64,000 nucleotides of DNA from assembly GCF_011769525.1 (NCBI RefSeq), contig NZ_CP050440.1, positions 4,403,501 to 4,467,500 on the forward strand. Reading direction: 5' to 3'. Positions 37,764 to 46,593 of this stretch are shown piece after piece. Each line of letters starts with the position of its first letter. Position 1 is the stretch's first letter. This DNA comes from Tolypothrix sp. PCC 7910. GTDB lineage: Bacteria; Cyanobacteriota; Cyanobacteriia; Cyanobacteriales; Nostocaceae. The position numbers and the translations under genes are program-made. A model generated the notes under the pieces. That model had not been told where the DNA came from. It saw only the letters and a list, made by a program, of their open reading frames with translations, and made no database searches.

Positions 37764-38543
37764 ATGAGTAAATTAGTGCCAGCTATAAAAGTCAGCAATT
37801 TTAGCTTTTATTACGAAAATAAGAAGATACTTGAAGATATATCATTAGATTTTTACCAAGACAAAGTTACTGCCATTATTGGCCCTAGTGGTTGTGGTAA
37901 ATCTACTTTTCTAAAATCACTCAATCGCATGAGTGAATTAGAAGGAGACATAAAAGTTGAAGGGAGAGTAGAATTTTTTGGTCAAAATATCTATGAGCGG
38001 CGCGTGAATTTAAATCGGGTGCGTCGCCAAATTAGTATGGTTTTACCTAAACCAAATCTCTTTCCCATGAGCGTTTATGATAATGTCGCCTATGGGGTTA
38101 AACTCGTCGGCTGGTATCCGAAATCAGAATTAGACGCAATTATCGAATCTGCCATTAAAGCTGCTGACCTCTGGGATGAAGTGAAAAATAAGCTGCATAA
38201 ATCTGCTTTGGAACTTTCTGGAGGTCAACAACAACGGCTCTGTATTGCTCGTGCTTTAGCCGTCAAGCCCAGAGTTATTTTAATGGATGAGCCTTGTTTT
38301 GGACTAGACCCCATTGCCAGCGGCAAAATTGAGGAGTTGATCCAAAGTTTACGCGCTGAGTTAACTATCGTTATTGTGAGTCATAATATGCGGCAGGTAA
38401 CTCGTGTATCAGATTTTACGGCTTTTTTCCAAAACAATGAAAATCGGGTTTGCAGCGTGGTTGAATTTGGCCCCACTACAAAAATTTTTACTAATCCTTC
38501 AGATCACCGTACCCGCGAATATGTTTTACCACGGATGAATTAA
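37764..38543 (+). CDS. PstB-like ATPase with altered Q-loop
   Basis: The 259-residue protein is clearly PstB-related: Walker [20 protein letters not shown], signature [20 protein letters not shown], Walker B VILMDEPCFGLDP and switch VSHNMRQVTRVSDF. However, the Q-loop reads MVLPKPNLFPMSVYDNVAYG, so the glutamine that senses the gamma-phosphate and couples to the permease is replaced by proline (FQ to LP). It is divergent from pstS. Cyanobacterial pst clusters often contain a second pstB copy (B1'), which this may be. It might be regulatory or pair with different permeases. The ATG at 37764 is preferred over a GTG two codons earlier. Confidence 0.86.
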   Translation: MSKLVPAIKVSNFSFYYENKKILEDISLDFYQDKVTAIIGPSGCGKSTFLKSLNRMSELEGDIKVEGRVEFFGQNIYERRVNLNRVRRQISMVLPKPNLFPMSVYDNVAYGVKLVGWYPKSELDAIIESAIKAADLWDEVKNKLHKSALELSGGQQQRLCIARALAVKPRVILMDEPCFGLDPIASGKIEELIQSLRAELTIVIVSHNMRQVTRVSDFTAFFQNNENRVCSVVEFGPTTKIFTNPSDHRTREYVLPRMN

Positions 38544-38699
38544 AATATTTCCTCTATTCACCGTGAAGAACCACTGACTAATTTTGGCTATAATTTATCC
38601 CGAAACGGAAATTAGGCAATTTATTAAACTTTGTAAACTTAACTTTTCAGATTTAAAAATTAGAGGTAAATATCAGCACAAGACAAGCTAAATAACAAG

Positions 38700-39971
38700 A
38701 TGAAATGTCCTAGATGCGCCTCTACTTCATATCGTAAAAACGGTCGTAGGAACGGTAAGCAGTATTATTTATGCAAAAATTGCCGTAAACAATTCATGGA
38801 GCCTGTATTGCTCAGTTCCTTAGAAAACGAGTGGATTGAGGATAGCAACGGACATACTCAAATACCTTTAGCTGAAGCACAAGATCTTTCTTTGCAAGAA
38901 AACTTGTCAACAGAAAAAATTACCGAATCTGGTGGTTTAACTTTAGCTCAAGAACTCTTGCAAACTCTATTATCATCGGAATTTTTAGAATCTGCTGCAT
39001 TTACCCAATTTATCCACAGCATCCAACCAAAAATTCAAATTCAACCGCAGCTAGATATAGGAATTTCTCTTTTACTTTTGGATGCAGAAAACTTAAAAAT
39101 AGATATTGCTGCAGAAGAGTTTTTATCTAGTATCTGCAATTATCCGCTACAAGTAAAAATTGCATTTGCTAATTGGAAGACTCCCAGTAATGGTAAACAA
39201 GATACAGAACTATATGAACGTGGCTATCAACTTTTTCATGTGCCAGGTGGTAAAGACGGCGCTGATGCGAAAATGATTGCTGTTGGTGCTAGCTTATTAA
39301 GCTATTATCCCACAGTTAAAGAAATATTTGTTTGTTCAGGAGATGGCATTTTAACCCACCTATGCAATGAACTACAAAACCAAGGTTTAACAGTATATTG
39401 GGTGCGGAGAAAATCTCAAACTTTACATATAGAAAATAAAAATACTGGAAAATTTATTTTTTATTCTCTTGCACAAGCAACCGCAATTCCCTCCTTAGAA
39501 GGGGTGCTGGATAAAATCCAGGATTTAATTACAGATGAACAGGAATCTATTAATTCAAGACTGAGAAATTTGACTGCGATCGCTAATCTATTTCAAGAGC
39601 GTTGCGAACTAGATTCTAACAGTAATCCGCAAAACTTAGAAGACAAATCCACGCCATCTAATGATAGAGAGGATTTAGCAGCACAGGCGAATACAGCAGA
39701 AGTTAAGGAAATTGGCTCAAAAGAAGACTTGGAAAGATTACTAGGAGAAATTATTAGTAATATGCAAGCCAAGTCTCCTAAAACAAAATTGACTGTATCT
39801 AAACTAGGCACAGAGTTACAGAAAATATCTGGACAATCTCCTAATGCTATTGTCAAGAAGTTAAAGTTAAGCACTAATTTTACTAAATTTTTGCAATCAT
39901 CTCCCCAATTTAGTTTAAAGCCCAGTGGTAGGGAGTATGAAGTAATGAAGTCGGATGTGGAGATTGGGTAA
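38700..39971 (+). CDS. Zinc-ribbon + NYN nuclease + LOTUS (OST-HTH) protein
   Basis: The 423-residue protein has three modules. An N-terminal zinc ribbon C3-x2-C6...C25-x2-C28 (KNGRRNGKQYYLCKNCRKQF) resembles the finger of IS1-type InsA transposase proteins. A central NYN/PIN-like RNase domain (about 120-260) has acidic residues in LLLDAENLKID, GGKDGADAKMIAVGASLL and VCSGDGILTHLCNEL. A C-terminal LOTUS/OST-HTH domain (about 335-415; LTVSKLGTELQKISGQSPNA, FTKFLQSSPQFSLKPSG) closes it. NYN-LOTUS proteins act on RNA. The transposon-type finger fused to them is unusual. It is monocistronic. Confidence 0.82.
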   Translation: MKCPRCASTSYRKNGRRNGKQYYLCKNCRKQFMEPVLLSSLENEWIEDSNGHTQIPLAEAQDLSLQENLSTEKITESGGLTLAQELLQTLLSSEFLESAAFTQFIHSIQPKIQIQPQLDIGISLLLLDAENLKIDIAAEEFLSSICNYPLQVKIAFANWKTPSNGKQDTELYERGYQLFHVPGGKDGADAKMIAVGASLLSYYPTVKEIFVCSGDGILTHLCNELQNQGLTVYWVRRKSQTLHIENKNTGKFIFYSLAQATAIPSLEGVLDKIQDLITDEQESINSRLRNLTAIANLFQERCELDSNSNPQNLEDKSTPSNDREDLAAQANTAEVKEIGSKEDLERLLGEIISNMQAKSPKTKLTVSKLGTELQKISGQSPNAIVKKLKLSTNFTKFLQSSPQFSLKPSGREYEVMKSDVEIG

Positions 39972-40045
39972 TGGGTAATTGGGACAAACACCTAACCCTA
40001 AACTCCCACAAGGTAACAATATATGAGATAATTTAATAAAAATTA

Positions 40046-40777
40046 ATGTTTGCTTATCCGCCGATGCTAAGACTAATTACTGACTTCGACGGCCCTATTG
40101 TTGATGTCTCTGAACGATACTACCGTGTTTATCAATTTTGCTTAGAGAAAACCCAACGTTCCGATCAATCTGTACGAGAACTTTCTAAGGCTGAATTTTG
40201 GCAGATGAAGCGATCGCGAGTTCCAGAAAAACAAATTGCGATCAACTCTGGATTGGATGAAGCGCAGGCATTAGAATTTGCACAATTGCGGCGGCAAACA
40301 GTACATACTGAGCATTACTTTCAATACGATACTTTAGTCCCTGGTGCAGTGGAAGCGCTGTTGAAAATTCAAGCTGCTGGAGTCGATTTGGCGGTAATGA
40401 CAATGCGCCGAGTCTGGGAACTAGACTATGCTTTCCAAAAATTCCAGCTAGGTAGATTTTTCCCCGAGAATCGCTGTTATTGCTTAGCTAACGATTATGT
40501 GAAAACCCGTGATATTGAAGATAAGCCTTTATTGATGGCACGGGCAATAGAGGAACTACCTGCTGTTGCTGATAGCTGGATGGTGGGAGACACAGAAGCT
40601 GATATTACGGCGGCGAAAAAACATAATATGAAGGCGATCGCTGTGGAGTCTGGTATCCGCGATCGCGCTCAATTAGAACTTTACCACCCTGAATTTATTT
40701 TGCCGAATTTAAGTGCAGCTGTTGATTTCATTTTAGAAACTAGACTTAAAAATCAGCGATCGCTTTCTATCGGCTAG
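40046..40777 (+). CDS. HAD-superfamily hydrolase
   Basis: The 243-residue protein has HAD motif I in ITDFDGPIVDVSERYY (DxDG with the second Asp), motif II in DLAVMTMRR, the Lys of motif III in DKPLLMARAIEEL and motif IV SWMVGDTEADITAAK (GDxxxD). The cap region is helical and C1-type. It is likely a phosphatase of the phosphoglycolate/beta-phosphoglucomutase sort, with no specific substrate evident. An internal ATG six codons on (40064) could also be the start. Confidence 0.85.
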   Translation: MFAYPPMLRLITDFDGPIVDVSERYYRVYQFCLEKTQRSDQSVRELSKAEFWQMKRSRVPEKQIAINSGLDEAQALEFAQLRRQTVHTEHYFQYDTLVPGAVEALLKIQAAGVDLAVMTMRRVWELDYAFQKFQLGRFFPENRCYCLANDYVKTRDIEDKPLLMARAIEELPAVADSWMVGDTEADITAAKKHNMKAIAVESGIRDRAQLELYHPEFILPNLSAAVDFILETRLKNQRSLSIG

Positions 40778-40941
40778 TAGCTTGTGATGGCGCAATATTA
40801 CAGTAGTTGGCAATAGTAATGGGTAATAGACCTGAAATTGTATAGTCCATTACCCATTAGTCAGCCAAAATCTGAAATATTCAGATAATTTATTTGGGCA
40901 GCTTTGCCACAGACAAAGTCGAGTCAACATAAGTCCCGAAA

Positions 40942-41568
40942 TTAACGTAAAAAGCTGCTAACCAACCATAACAAGATAAAGGTTAATACCGTAGAAAACT
41001 GATTCGGCATGAGACTAATGAATGGTACTTGGGGTAAAAGCCAGTTAGCAACTAGCCCCCCAACGATTAAACCAATAATTAGCCCAACTAGCGTAAATAA
41101 AACTGCTCGACCAAACTTACCTTCTTTACGATTGAGAAAGTAAATGCTAATTCCCACCCCAACCACTAAAACTAGCTGCAAAACCTGATCGCCTGCTGCT
41201 GGGTAGAATACGCTGGCGGCACTCAAACCCGCATACCAAGCTCCAGGTAATAGCACATCAGCTTTTGTTGGCTGATCCAGCATACGTTGCAGCCACGCTG
41301 GCGACTGTTCACGGGGAGTAGGGCTTTCTTTGGGAAGCGATTGCACTCGAGCTTCAGGAAACCGAATTCGCTCAGGAACTTTAATTTTACCTTCCTGGCG
41401 CATCCGTAAGCGCTCCATTAAAATCGCGTCGTAAGCAACTTCAATTACTTCTAGACGCTTGGCATCGCCACTGTATTGCTCCAATAGGCGATTGCGAGCA
41501 TCCTGAATTTCGTCGAAGCTAGCATCTTCTGATACCCCAAGTTTGTCGTAGGGATTTTGATCGCTCAT
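40942..41568 (-). CDS. CPP1-like J-domain-type membrane protein (DUF3353)
   Basis: The 208-residue protein has an N-terminal J-like domain without the HPD motif (YDKLGVSEDASFDEIQDARN, RLEVIEVAYDAILMERLRMR). A linker and three or four C-terminal membrane segments follow (LVLVVGVGISIYFLN, ALFTLVGLIIGLIVGGLVAN, FSTVLTFILLWLVSSFL). This is the cyanobacterial counterpart of plant CPP1, a holdase that stabilises protochlorophyllide oxidoreductase at the thylakoid. It is monocistronic. Confidence 0.86.
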   Translation of the reverse strand: MSDQNPYDKLGVSEDASFDEIQDARNRLLEQYSGDAKRLEVIEVAYDAILMERLRMRQEGKIKVPERIRFPEARVQSLPKESPTPREQSPAWLQRMLDQPTKADVLLPGAWYAGLSAASVFYPAAGDQVLQLVLVVGVGISIYFLNRKEGKFGRAVLFTLVGLIIGLIVGGLVANWLLPQVPFISLMPNQFSTVLTFILLWLVSSFLR

Positions 41569-42241
41569 GGGAGTTTATACTTCAGCCTCGGTCAGCGGCA
41601 GTCTTTTGTTGACGGAAATACAACTTTAGCTTTTATTTTGATTGCAATCCTGATGCCAATCAAATTTTCTGCCATACCAGGATACTAGCATGGGTTAGTT
41701 TGATCGACTTGGGAATTTTAACTATAAGTCACTTTAACATATTGCCATAACTCCGTGTATCCCCCCATGTCGTTGAATAGTTCTAGCTCTACTCTAGAAT
41801 TTGAACTAAGAATACCTAAAATACAATATTTATGAAAAAATTAAACTTTCCATTTCCTTTTTAGTCACTGAACTCCTGCAATTTGGAGTATTCATCAATG
41901 AGTTTAAGCATTTTAGGTGGTATCGATCCGCATATCGATTTAATATTGAAACAATTTCAATTACCACTTACTTGGGATCGGAAAGTCTTCTAAGTTACTA
42001 AACTGCTGTGGCTGAGAGCGAAATTCCTGCTGTCTGGAGACTAAATTAGTCATAATTACAGTATTTGCACTGATATGCTGATCTGTTAACTGGTTAATTT
42101 ATCCAGAACATGATTACACTATTATTTTAGATAGTCAGGAAATGCATCTCTTAGCCTTGTAGATTTTTAACGAATTCCCTAAGTGGAAACCGCGTTTTTA
42201 CGCGATTCTCTTGTTAATCCTATGAATTTTTGTGCAAAGTG
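41569..42241. other. Long gene-free leader before the OmpR-type regulator
   Basis: About 670 bases hold no supported frame. A relaxed GTN10AC sequence (GTCTTCTAAGTTAC at 41985-41998) was seen, but without a matching -10 at the usual distance. Nothing else stands out. Confidence 0.45.
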
Positions 42242-42967
42242 ATGGTCATGGCTCCTGCCAAGATTCTTGTAGTTGATGACGACCCAGCGGTTCGGAATTT
42301 AATCCAACGCTTTTTAATTAAGCAGAGTTATCAAGTAGAAGCTGCTGAGGATGGTAAAACAGCCTTAGCGCTATTTGAGCAATTTAACCCTGATTTGGTG
42401 ATTTTAGATGTAAATTTACCAGATGTAATTGGGTTTAACCTCTGCCAAGAGATGCAAAGTCGCAATGGTGTTTTTGTACTCATGCTAACTAGCCGCGCAG
42501 ACGAAGCTGATAAGATTCGCGGCTTTGCTAAAGGTGCTGATGACTATCTCACTAAACCCTTTGGGTTAGGAGAGTTAGAAGTCAGAGTAGCAGCTATTTT
42601 GCGACGGCAACGAGTGGTAACTACAGCTGAACAAAAACGCCTCGTTTTTGAAAAGTTGATGATCGACCCAGTACGGCGCGAAGTGGCGCTGAACAACCAA
42701 CCAGTACCTTTAACCGCTTTGGAATTTGACTTGTTACATTTCTTAGCTAGTCATCCTGGTAGAGTTTGGCGGCGAGCAGAACTCATTCAAGAGGTCTGGG
42801 ATTATGAATATGTAGGCGACCAGCGGGTTGTAGATGTACATATTGGTCAAATTCGCAAAAAAATCGAAATTGATGCTAGCCAGCCGGCATTAATTCAGAC
42901 AGTACGTGGTGTGGGATATAAATTTGAATGTCCTACTCACTCGCCGCAATTGGAAGTTAGTTCCTAA
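42242..42967 (+). CDS. OmpR-family response regulator
   Basis: The 241-residue protein has a receiver (ILVVDDDPAVRNLIQRFL; phospho-Asp in LVILDVNLPDVIGFN; MLTSRADEADKIRGF; LTKPFGLGEL). Its winged-helix DNA-binding domain has LTALEFDLLHFLASHPGRVW, RRAELIQEVWDYEYVGDQRV and DVHIGQIRKKIE. It resembles the NrrA/Rre37 group known from nitrogen and glycogen control in cyanobacteria, by memory only, so no symbol is given. The start is uncertain: ATG at 42242 or 42248. No kinase is adjacent, and the long gene-free upstream region suggests complex regulation. Confidence 0.88.
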   Translation: MVMAPAKILVVDDDPAVRNLIQRFLIKQSYQVEAAEDGKTALALFEQFNPDLVILDVNLPDVIGFNLCQEMQSRNGVFVLMLTSRADEADKIRGFAKGADDYLTKPFGLGELEVRVAAILRRQRVVTTAEQKRLVFEKLMIDPVRREVALNNQPVPLTALEFDLLHFLASHPGRVWRRAELIQEVWDYEYVGDQRVVDVHIGQIRKKIEIDASQPALIQTVRGVGYKFECPTHSPQLEVSS

Positions 42968-43740
42968 ATGTTTAGTCTATAGTCCAGAGTTTTTAACTCT
43001 TGACTTTTGACTTAAGTTACATAAACTCACGTCAGTAGGCACAAATCTACCTACAATATGCAACGAAGTGTACAGTCGCTAAAATACTAGTGATTTATAC
43101 TCCTGTGCAGGAAGCTGGTGTGCGTCTAAATTTAGCTTTGTTCCATTGCCAATGACGTACTCGCAACTTCTTATCTCTCTACCTGGAAAATATTACTGAG
43201 TACTGCTAAGCCAGTGCGTTAAGCGGCTTTGCCGACTTGTGTTAACTGGCATTGCTGAGTGCTGGGTTGAAAAAAAGATTTTCCTAGATTTGTTGTGTAA
43301 TTTATTACATAATATTCTGGGATGAAAATAGTTCTGAGTATCCTAAATAAAAGAAGAGAAATTTTCAAGACCTCCTTATGTGATAAATCACATGACTGTC
43401 TAGCTTGAGAAAGCGGGAAGAGTAAAGGAAACTGAGGAGGCTGGAGAAGTTGGTTCATCCATCCTGTGTAAGCAGTTGATGATGGCGACTTTAGCTGTAA
43501 GAATTGGTGAACTTCTTTGATGTGACTAACAACTATGTATAGTAGTCGCTCGAAGTCATTCTATATAATGTAGATGATGCACCAATACATACCAGTAATT
43601 TATTTGAGATTTTTAAATAGCTCAGATAAAAATGCTGGTTATGTAAGAGGGTGCATATTGATGAGAGAAATATTTATCTTTACCTTTAATAAAAAACTTT
43701 TAATAAGATTTTTATTAATTAAACCTAATAAAAACTTTTA

Positions 43741-43772
43741 GAGGATGGATGTTCTATAGAACATCCATCCTC
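43741..43772. terminator. 14-bp hairpin without an assigned gene
   Basis: GAGGATGGATGTTC (43741-43754) pairs perfectly with GAACATCCATCCTC (43759-43772) around a TATA loop, flanked by TTTTA on one side and AAATTTTA on the other. It looks like a bidirectional terminator, but no coding gene ends here. It may close an unannotated RNA. Confidence 0.6.
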
Positions 43773-43913
43773 AAATTTTACGATCGCACCTCATAAATTT
43801 AAACATTTAGTGGCAAAACTTGATGCTTTATAGCCCAAGAGCGCACTTATTTTTCTAAGATAAATTACTTTGCCTAAACTTGAATATGAACCAGAATAGC
43901 ACCGTGATGACCA

Positions 43914-43951
43914 CCACAACGGAGTATGCTTGCTAGCATAGAGCGTTGTGG
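43914..43951. terminator. Compound hairpin after the DUF2811 gene
   Basis: CCACAACG (43914-43921) pairs with CGTTGTGG (43944-43951), enclosing TATGCT (43925-43930) / AGCATA (43935-43940). It lies 11 bases downstream of the minus-strand DUF2811 stop. Confidence 0.65.
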
Positions 43952-43961
43952 CTATTTATAG

Positions 43962-44159
43962 TTAGCTGTGATGAAACAAGGTTTCTAGATAAACACGAGC
44001 AGCACGGCGATCGCTATCTCCATTTTGAAGTAAAAACAGTGACAGCGCGGCCGTTAATACTCGGTTTTGATCCCAATCAGGATGTGTTTCTAAGTAGGTT
44101 TTTAGGGATTCGTGAAGTGCTTCTGGGATTTCTGTAAAAATGTTAACTGTTGCGTTCAT
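43962..44159 (-). CDS. DUF2811 small protein
   Basis: The 65-residue protein, with NIFTEIPEALHESLKTYLET, DWDQNRVLTAALSLFLLQNG and ARVYLETLF, matches the cyanobacterial DUF2811 family, which has an RHH-like helical look. The ATG at 44159 has GGAGG eight bases upstream, so the in-frame codons before it are not used. The function is unknown. A compound hairpin follows the stop. Confidence 0.85.
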   Translation of the reverse strand: MNATVNIFTEIPEALHESLKTYLETHPDWDQNRVLTAALSLFLLQNGDSDRRAARVYLETLFHHS

Positions 44160-44186
44160 GAGATTTCCTCCTCTGAGGTCAATCAA

Positions 44187-44624
44187 GAGGGACTAATTGC
44201 TTGCAGTGACTAGCTGAGGGCGAAATACACAACCCTTCGCTTACCCGACAATCTACGCTAATACCTGAGGTAATTTTACCCATATTGATGTTAACGGTTG
44301 AACGAACTACAACAGCAAGCCGAATCATTGTGCGCTAAGAGGGGGTAGGTTTGTCAATGCTGCGAAATGTTAAAAACGATGGTATAAAAAGTAAACAATA
44401 ACGACAGAATAGGGGTTTAAGTAGAGTTTTTGTTACTTTTATTAACAAAAACTCAGTCACTGAGACTACCGAAACAGAAAAGCAAACAATCCCCAATAAG
44501 GTAGCAACTGCCTATGAACTCGTAGAGCATCTGTGGAAAACTGGTAAAATCCCTGTGGAAAGCCTGTGGAATCTGTGAGGAAAATCCCCGCTAATAATAA
44601 GAATTACAAAAACATAATTTTTCA
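44187..44624. other. Intergenic with hairpin, orphan frame and TGTGGAA repeats
   Basis: GAGTTTTTGTTA (44424-44435) pairs with TAACAAAAACTC (44443-44454). An open frame without a start codon runs from about 44403 to the TGA at 44577-44579 and reads like protein (NKVATAYELVEHLWKTGKIP then VESLWNL), so it may be a gene remnant. Three TGTGGAA repeats begin at 44532, 44554 and 44565, the first matching the cyanobacterial DnaA box TTTTCCACA in reverse. Confidence 0.5.
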
Positions 44625-45902
44625 ATGAAATTCCCATCCAGACAACTAGCGCTTGAATCGGAGTTATTCTCGTGGTTACCCCAAATTAATTCCCAAGTAG
44701 GGATTTTTGCGATCGCTAGGTTCCTATCGGAAGTAGGGACTGGCTTTACCATGTTTTACGCCCCCATATTTTTCGTCAATCAAGTTGGCTTATCTGCAAC
44801 CTCTGTTGGTATTGCCTTGGCTAGCGCTTCAGTTTTGGGTATTGTGGGAAAAATTATTGGGGGTTCTCTAGCCGATTCTCCCAATTGGGGCCGTCGTCGC
44901 ACCTTGTTGCTAGCAGCAGCAATTTCAATAATTGGTTCTCTGGTGTTAGCTGCAACCAACAACTTTGCCACCTTGGTGATTGGGAGACTAATTTGTGGTT
45001 TAGGGATGGGTTTCTATTGGCCTGCGAGTGAAGCGATTGTGGCTGATGCCAGTGAAGTTGGCAATCGCCGCGAAACCTTTGCCCTCACCAGAGTGGCAGA
45101 TCATCTGGGGTTGGCGATTGGTAGCGTGCTAGCAGGATTTTGGGTGGCGACGACTGGCTTTTATCGGGGGCTATTTGTCATTGATGCCATTTCTTTTATG
45201 GTGTTTTTGATAATTGTCTATGGAGCAATCAATGAAAGTTATCAACCCCAGCTGGATGAGTATCCCAAAAAGCAACATTTTGCTTCTTGGATGACAGCAT
45301 TACGCGATCGCCGTCTCCTGATCTACGTGGCTGTCAACATTATTTTCACTACCTACCTGTCTCAGATAAATAGCACCCTGCCGATTTACTTTAAAAACTT
45401 TGTCAATGTAGGTGGCGATACTCCAGGATTTGCGGCAACCACGATCAGCACGCTATTTTCTGGGTATCTAGCCTTGGCTATCATCTGCCAATTCCCTATT
45501 GCAGCTGCCTTAAAGAACTACTCTCATACCTTGGCGCTAACAATTTCAGCTATTCTCTGGGCAATAGGCTTTAGCTTCATTTGGGTAACTACTATTACCC
45601 CATCTCATCATCTGCTTTGGGTAACTTTAGCCCTAGCAGTATTTGCCCTAGCTATGACTTCTTATACCCCTTTTGCCGCCTCTCTAGTGACCGATTTAGC
45701 CCCTGAATCGCAACGAGGGGTGTATTTCTCTATCAACGCCCTTTGCTGGGCTATGGGCAATTTTATGGGTTCTCTGCTTGGTGGGTGGGCACTCGATCAA
45801 TCAAGAATTATCGTCAATAATTACTGGCTCTGTTTTGCTTTGAGCTTCTTGATCACAGTAGGAATTTTGCAGTATCTCAATCGGATTTTGGTTAGGGATT
45901 AG
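44625..45902 (+). CDS. MFS transporter
   Basis: The 425-residue protein has twelve predicted membrane helices. The MFS loop motif between helices 2 and 3 appears as GGSLADSPNWGRRRTLLLAA, followed by GRLICGLGMGFYWPASEAIV, and a long central loop lies near residues 205-225. The second half holds TSYTPFAASLVTDLAPESQR, GVYFSINALCWAMGNFMGSL and LGGWALD. This resembles drug or sugar-efflux DHA1-type carriers, with the substrate unknown. It is transcribed alone; a repeat element follows the stop directly. Confidence 0.88.
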   Translation: MKFPSRQLALESELFSWLPQINSQVGIFAIARFLSEVGTGFTMFYAPIFFVNQVGLSATSVGIALASASVLGIVGKIIGGSLADSPNWGRRRTLLLAAAISIIGSLVLAATNNFATLVIGRLICGLGMGFYWPASEAIVADASEVGNRRETFALTRVADHLGLAIGSVLAGFWVATTGFYRGLFVIDAISFMVFLIIVYGAINESYQPQLDEYPKKQHFASWMTALRDRRLLIYVAVNIIFTTYLSQINSTLPIYFKNFVNVGGDTPGFAATTISTLFSGYLALAIICQFPIAAALKNYSHTLALTISAILWAIGFSFIWVTTITPSHHLLWVTLALAVFALAMTSYTPFAASLVTDLAPESQRGVYFSINALCWAMGNFMGSLLGGWALDQSRIIVNNYWLCFALSFLITVGILQYLNRILVRD

Positions 45903-45976
45903 GGATTGGGGACTGGGGACTGGGGACAAGGGGAAATAACTATTACCAATTACCCATTACCCATTACCAAACACCA
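45898..45976. repeat. Interspersed GGGGACT + ATTACCCATTACC repeat
   Basis: GGGACTGGGGACTGGGGAC units (45908-45929) run into ACCAATTACCCATTACCCATTACC. The element fills the gap between the convergent MFS and 148-residue genes. Confidence 0.85.
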
Positions 45977-45979
45977 ACA

Positions 45980-46426
45980 TTATTTTGACTGACGTTCAAG
46001 GTTGGCTTCTATAGTGCTATTTAAAAAATGTCCAGTTAAAACAGCACTACTTAAGTAGTAGTTATCTTCTGATAACTGATGTAAAGTTTCAAAACCACTA
46101 CGACGTTGGCGATCGTTTAGTGCCCAGTAACGCTGCACAATTGTTGATACACCAATCAAACCTTCGCCTTCAACCTGTCCTAAAAGATTATGTTGAAGCA
46201 AAAAAGTATATTGGCGTTCTCCATCATCTAACCGTCCTTTGTATTGCAAAGCAATTTCTGCGCGATCGCTACCTGGAAATATCAGCTTTGTCGCCATAGT
46301 AAACCAGTTATCCCGATTCCAAGCCACCAAGATCATACCCTTGACATTAATGGGCATACTATTACGTTCTAGCCAACTACCTTGTAATGTCCAGCGCCCG
46401 GGTTGCATTAAAAAAGTATGAGCCAC
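45980..46426 (-). CDS. Conserved beta-rich cyanobacterial protein
   Basis: The 148-residue protein is rich in predicted strands (GRWTLQGSWLERNSMPINVK, GMILVAWNRDNWFTMATKLI, DDGERQYTFLLQHNLLGQVE, GLIGVSTIVQRYWAL). A small lipocalin- or barrel-like fold is possible. No signal peptide or catalytic motif is seen, and I do not recognise a named family. It is a single gene, 167 bases downstream of the anmK start on the same strand's far side. Confidence 0.65.
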   Translation of the reverse strand: MAHTFLMQPGRWTLQGSWLERNSMPINVKGMILVAWNRDNWFTMATKLIFPGSDRAEIALQYKGRLDDGERQYTFLLQHNLLGQVEGEGLIGVSTIVQRYWALNDRQRRSGFETLHQLSEDNYYLSSAVLTGHFLNSTIEANLERQSK

Positions 46427-46529
46427 TTTGGATGTTCCTTGTCTTGCTCGAATACCACCGAGACTTAAAGATATATTTGAAACGCCAAAATGTCAGGTGG
46501 TAAATAAGTTAAAGTATAGCTTTGGAAAA

Positions 46530-46564
46530 TTGGGGAATGGGTAATAGGTAATGGGTAATGGGTA
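46530..46564. repeat. Short GGGTAAT repeat
   Basis: GGGAATGGGTAATAGGTAATG-like units, about five heptamers, lie downstream of anmK. Confidence 0.75.
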
Positions 46565-46593
46565 AATTGAATTGCCCAGCTTGGTTAAATTTA

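Larger units (their letters stand above)
42968..43961. other. 1-kb gene-free stretch with strong hairpins
   Basis: No convincing gene is present; a 79-codon minus frame at 43219-43458 lacks a ribosome site. Two strong hairpins (43741-43772 and 43914-43951) stand out in an otherwise AT-rich region and are listed separately. The region between 43560 and 43740 is almost free of G and C. Confidence 0.5.

Noticed and set aside
41985-41998. Possible NtcA site (GTCTTCTAAGTTAC) upstream of the OmpR-type regulator
   Set aside because: Only the relaxed GTN10AC form, and no -10 box at the usual distance.
43219-43458. 79-codon minus-strand frame
   Set aside because: Low-quality composition, no start signal, in a gene-free region.
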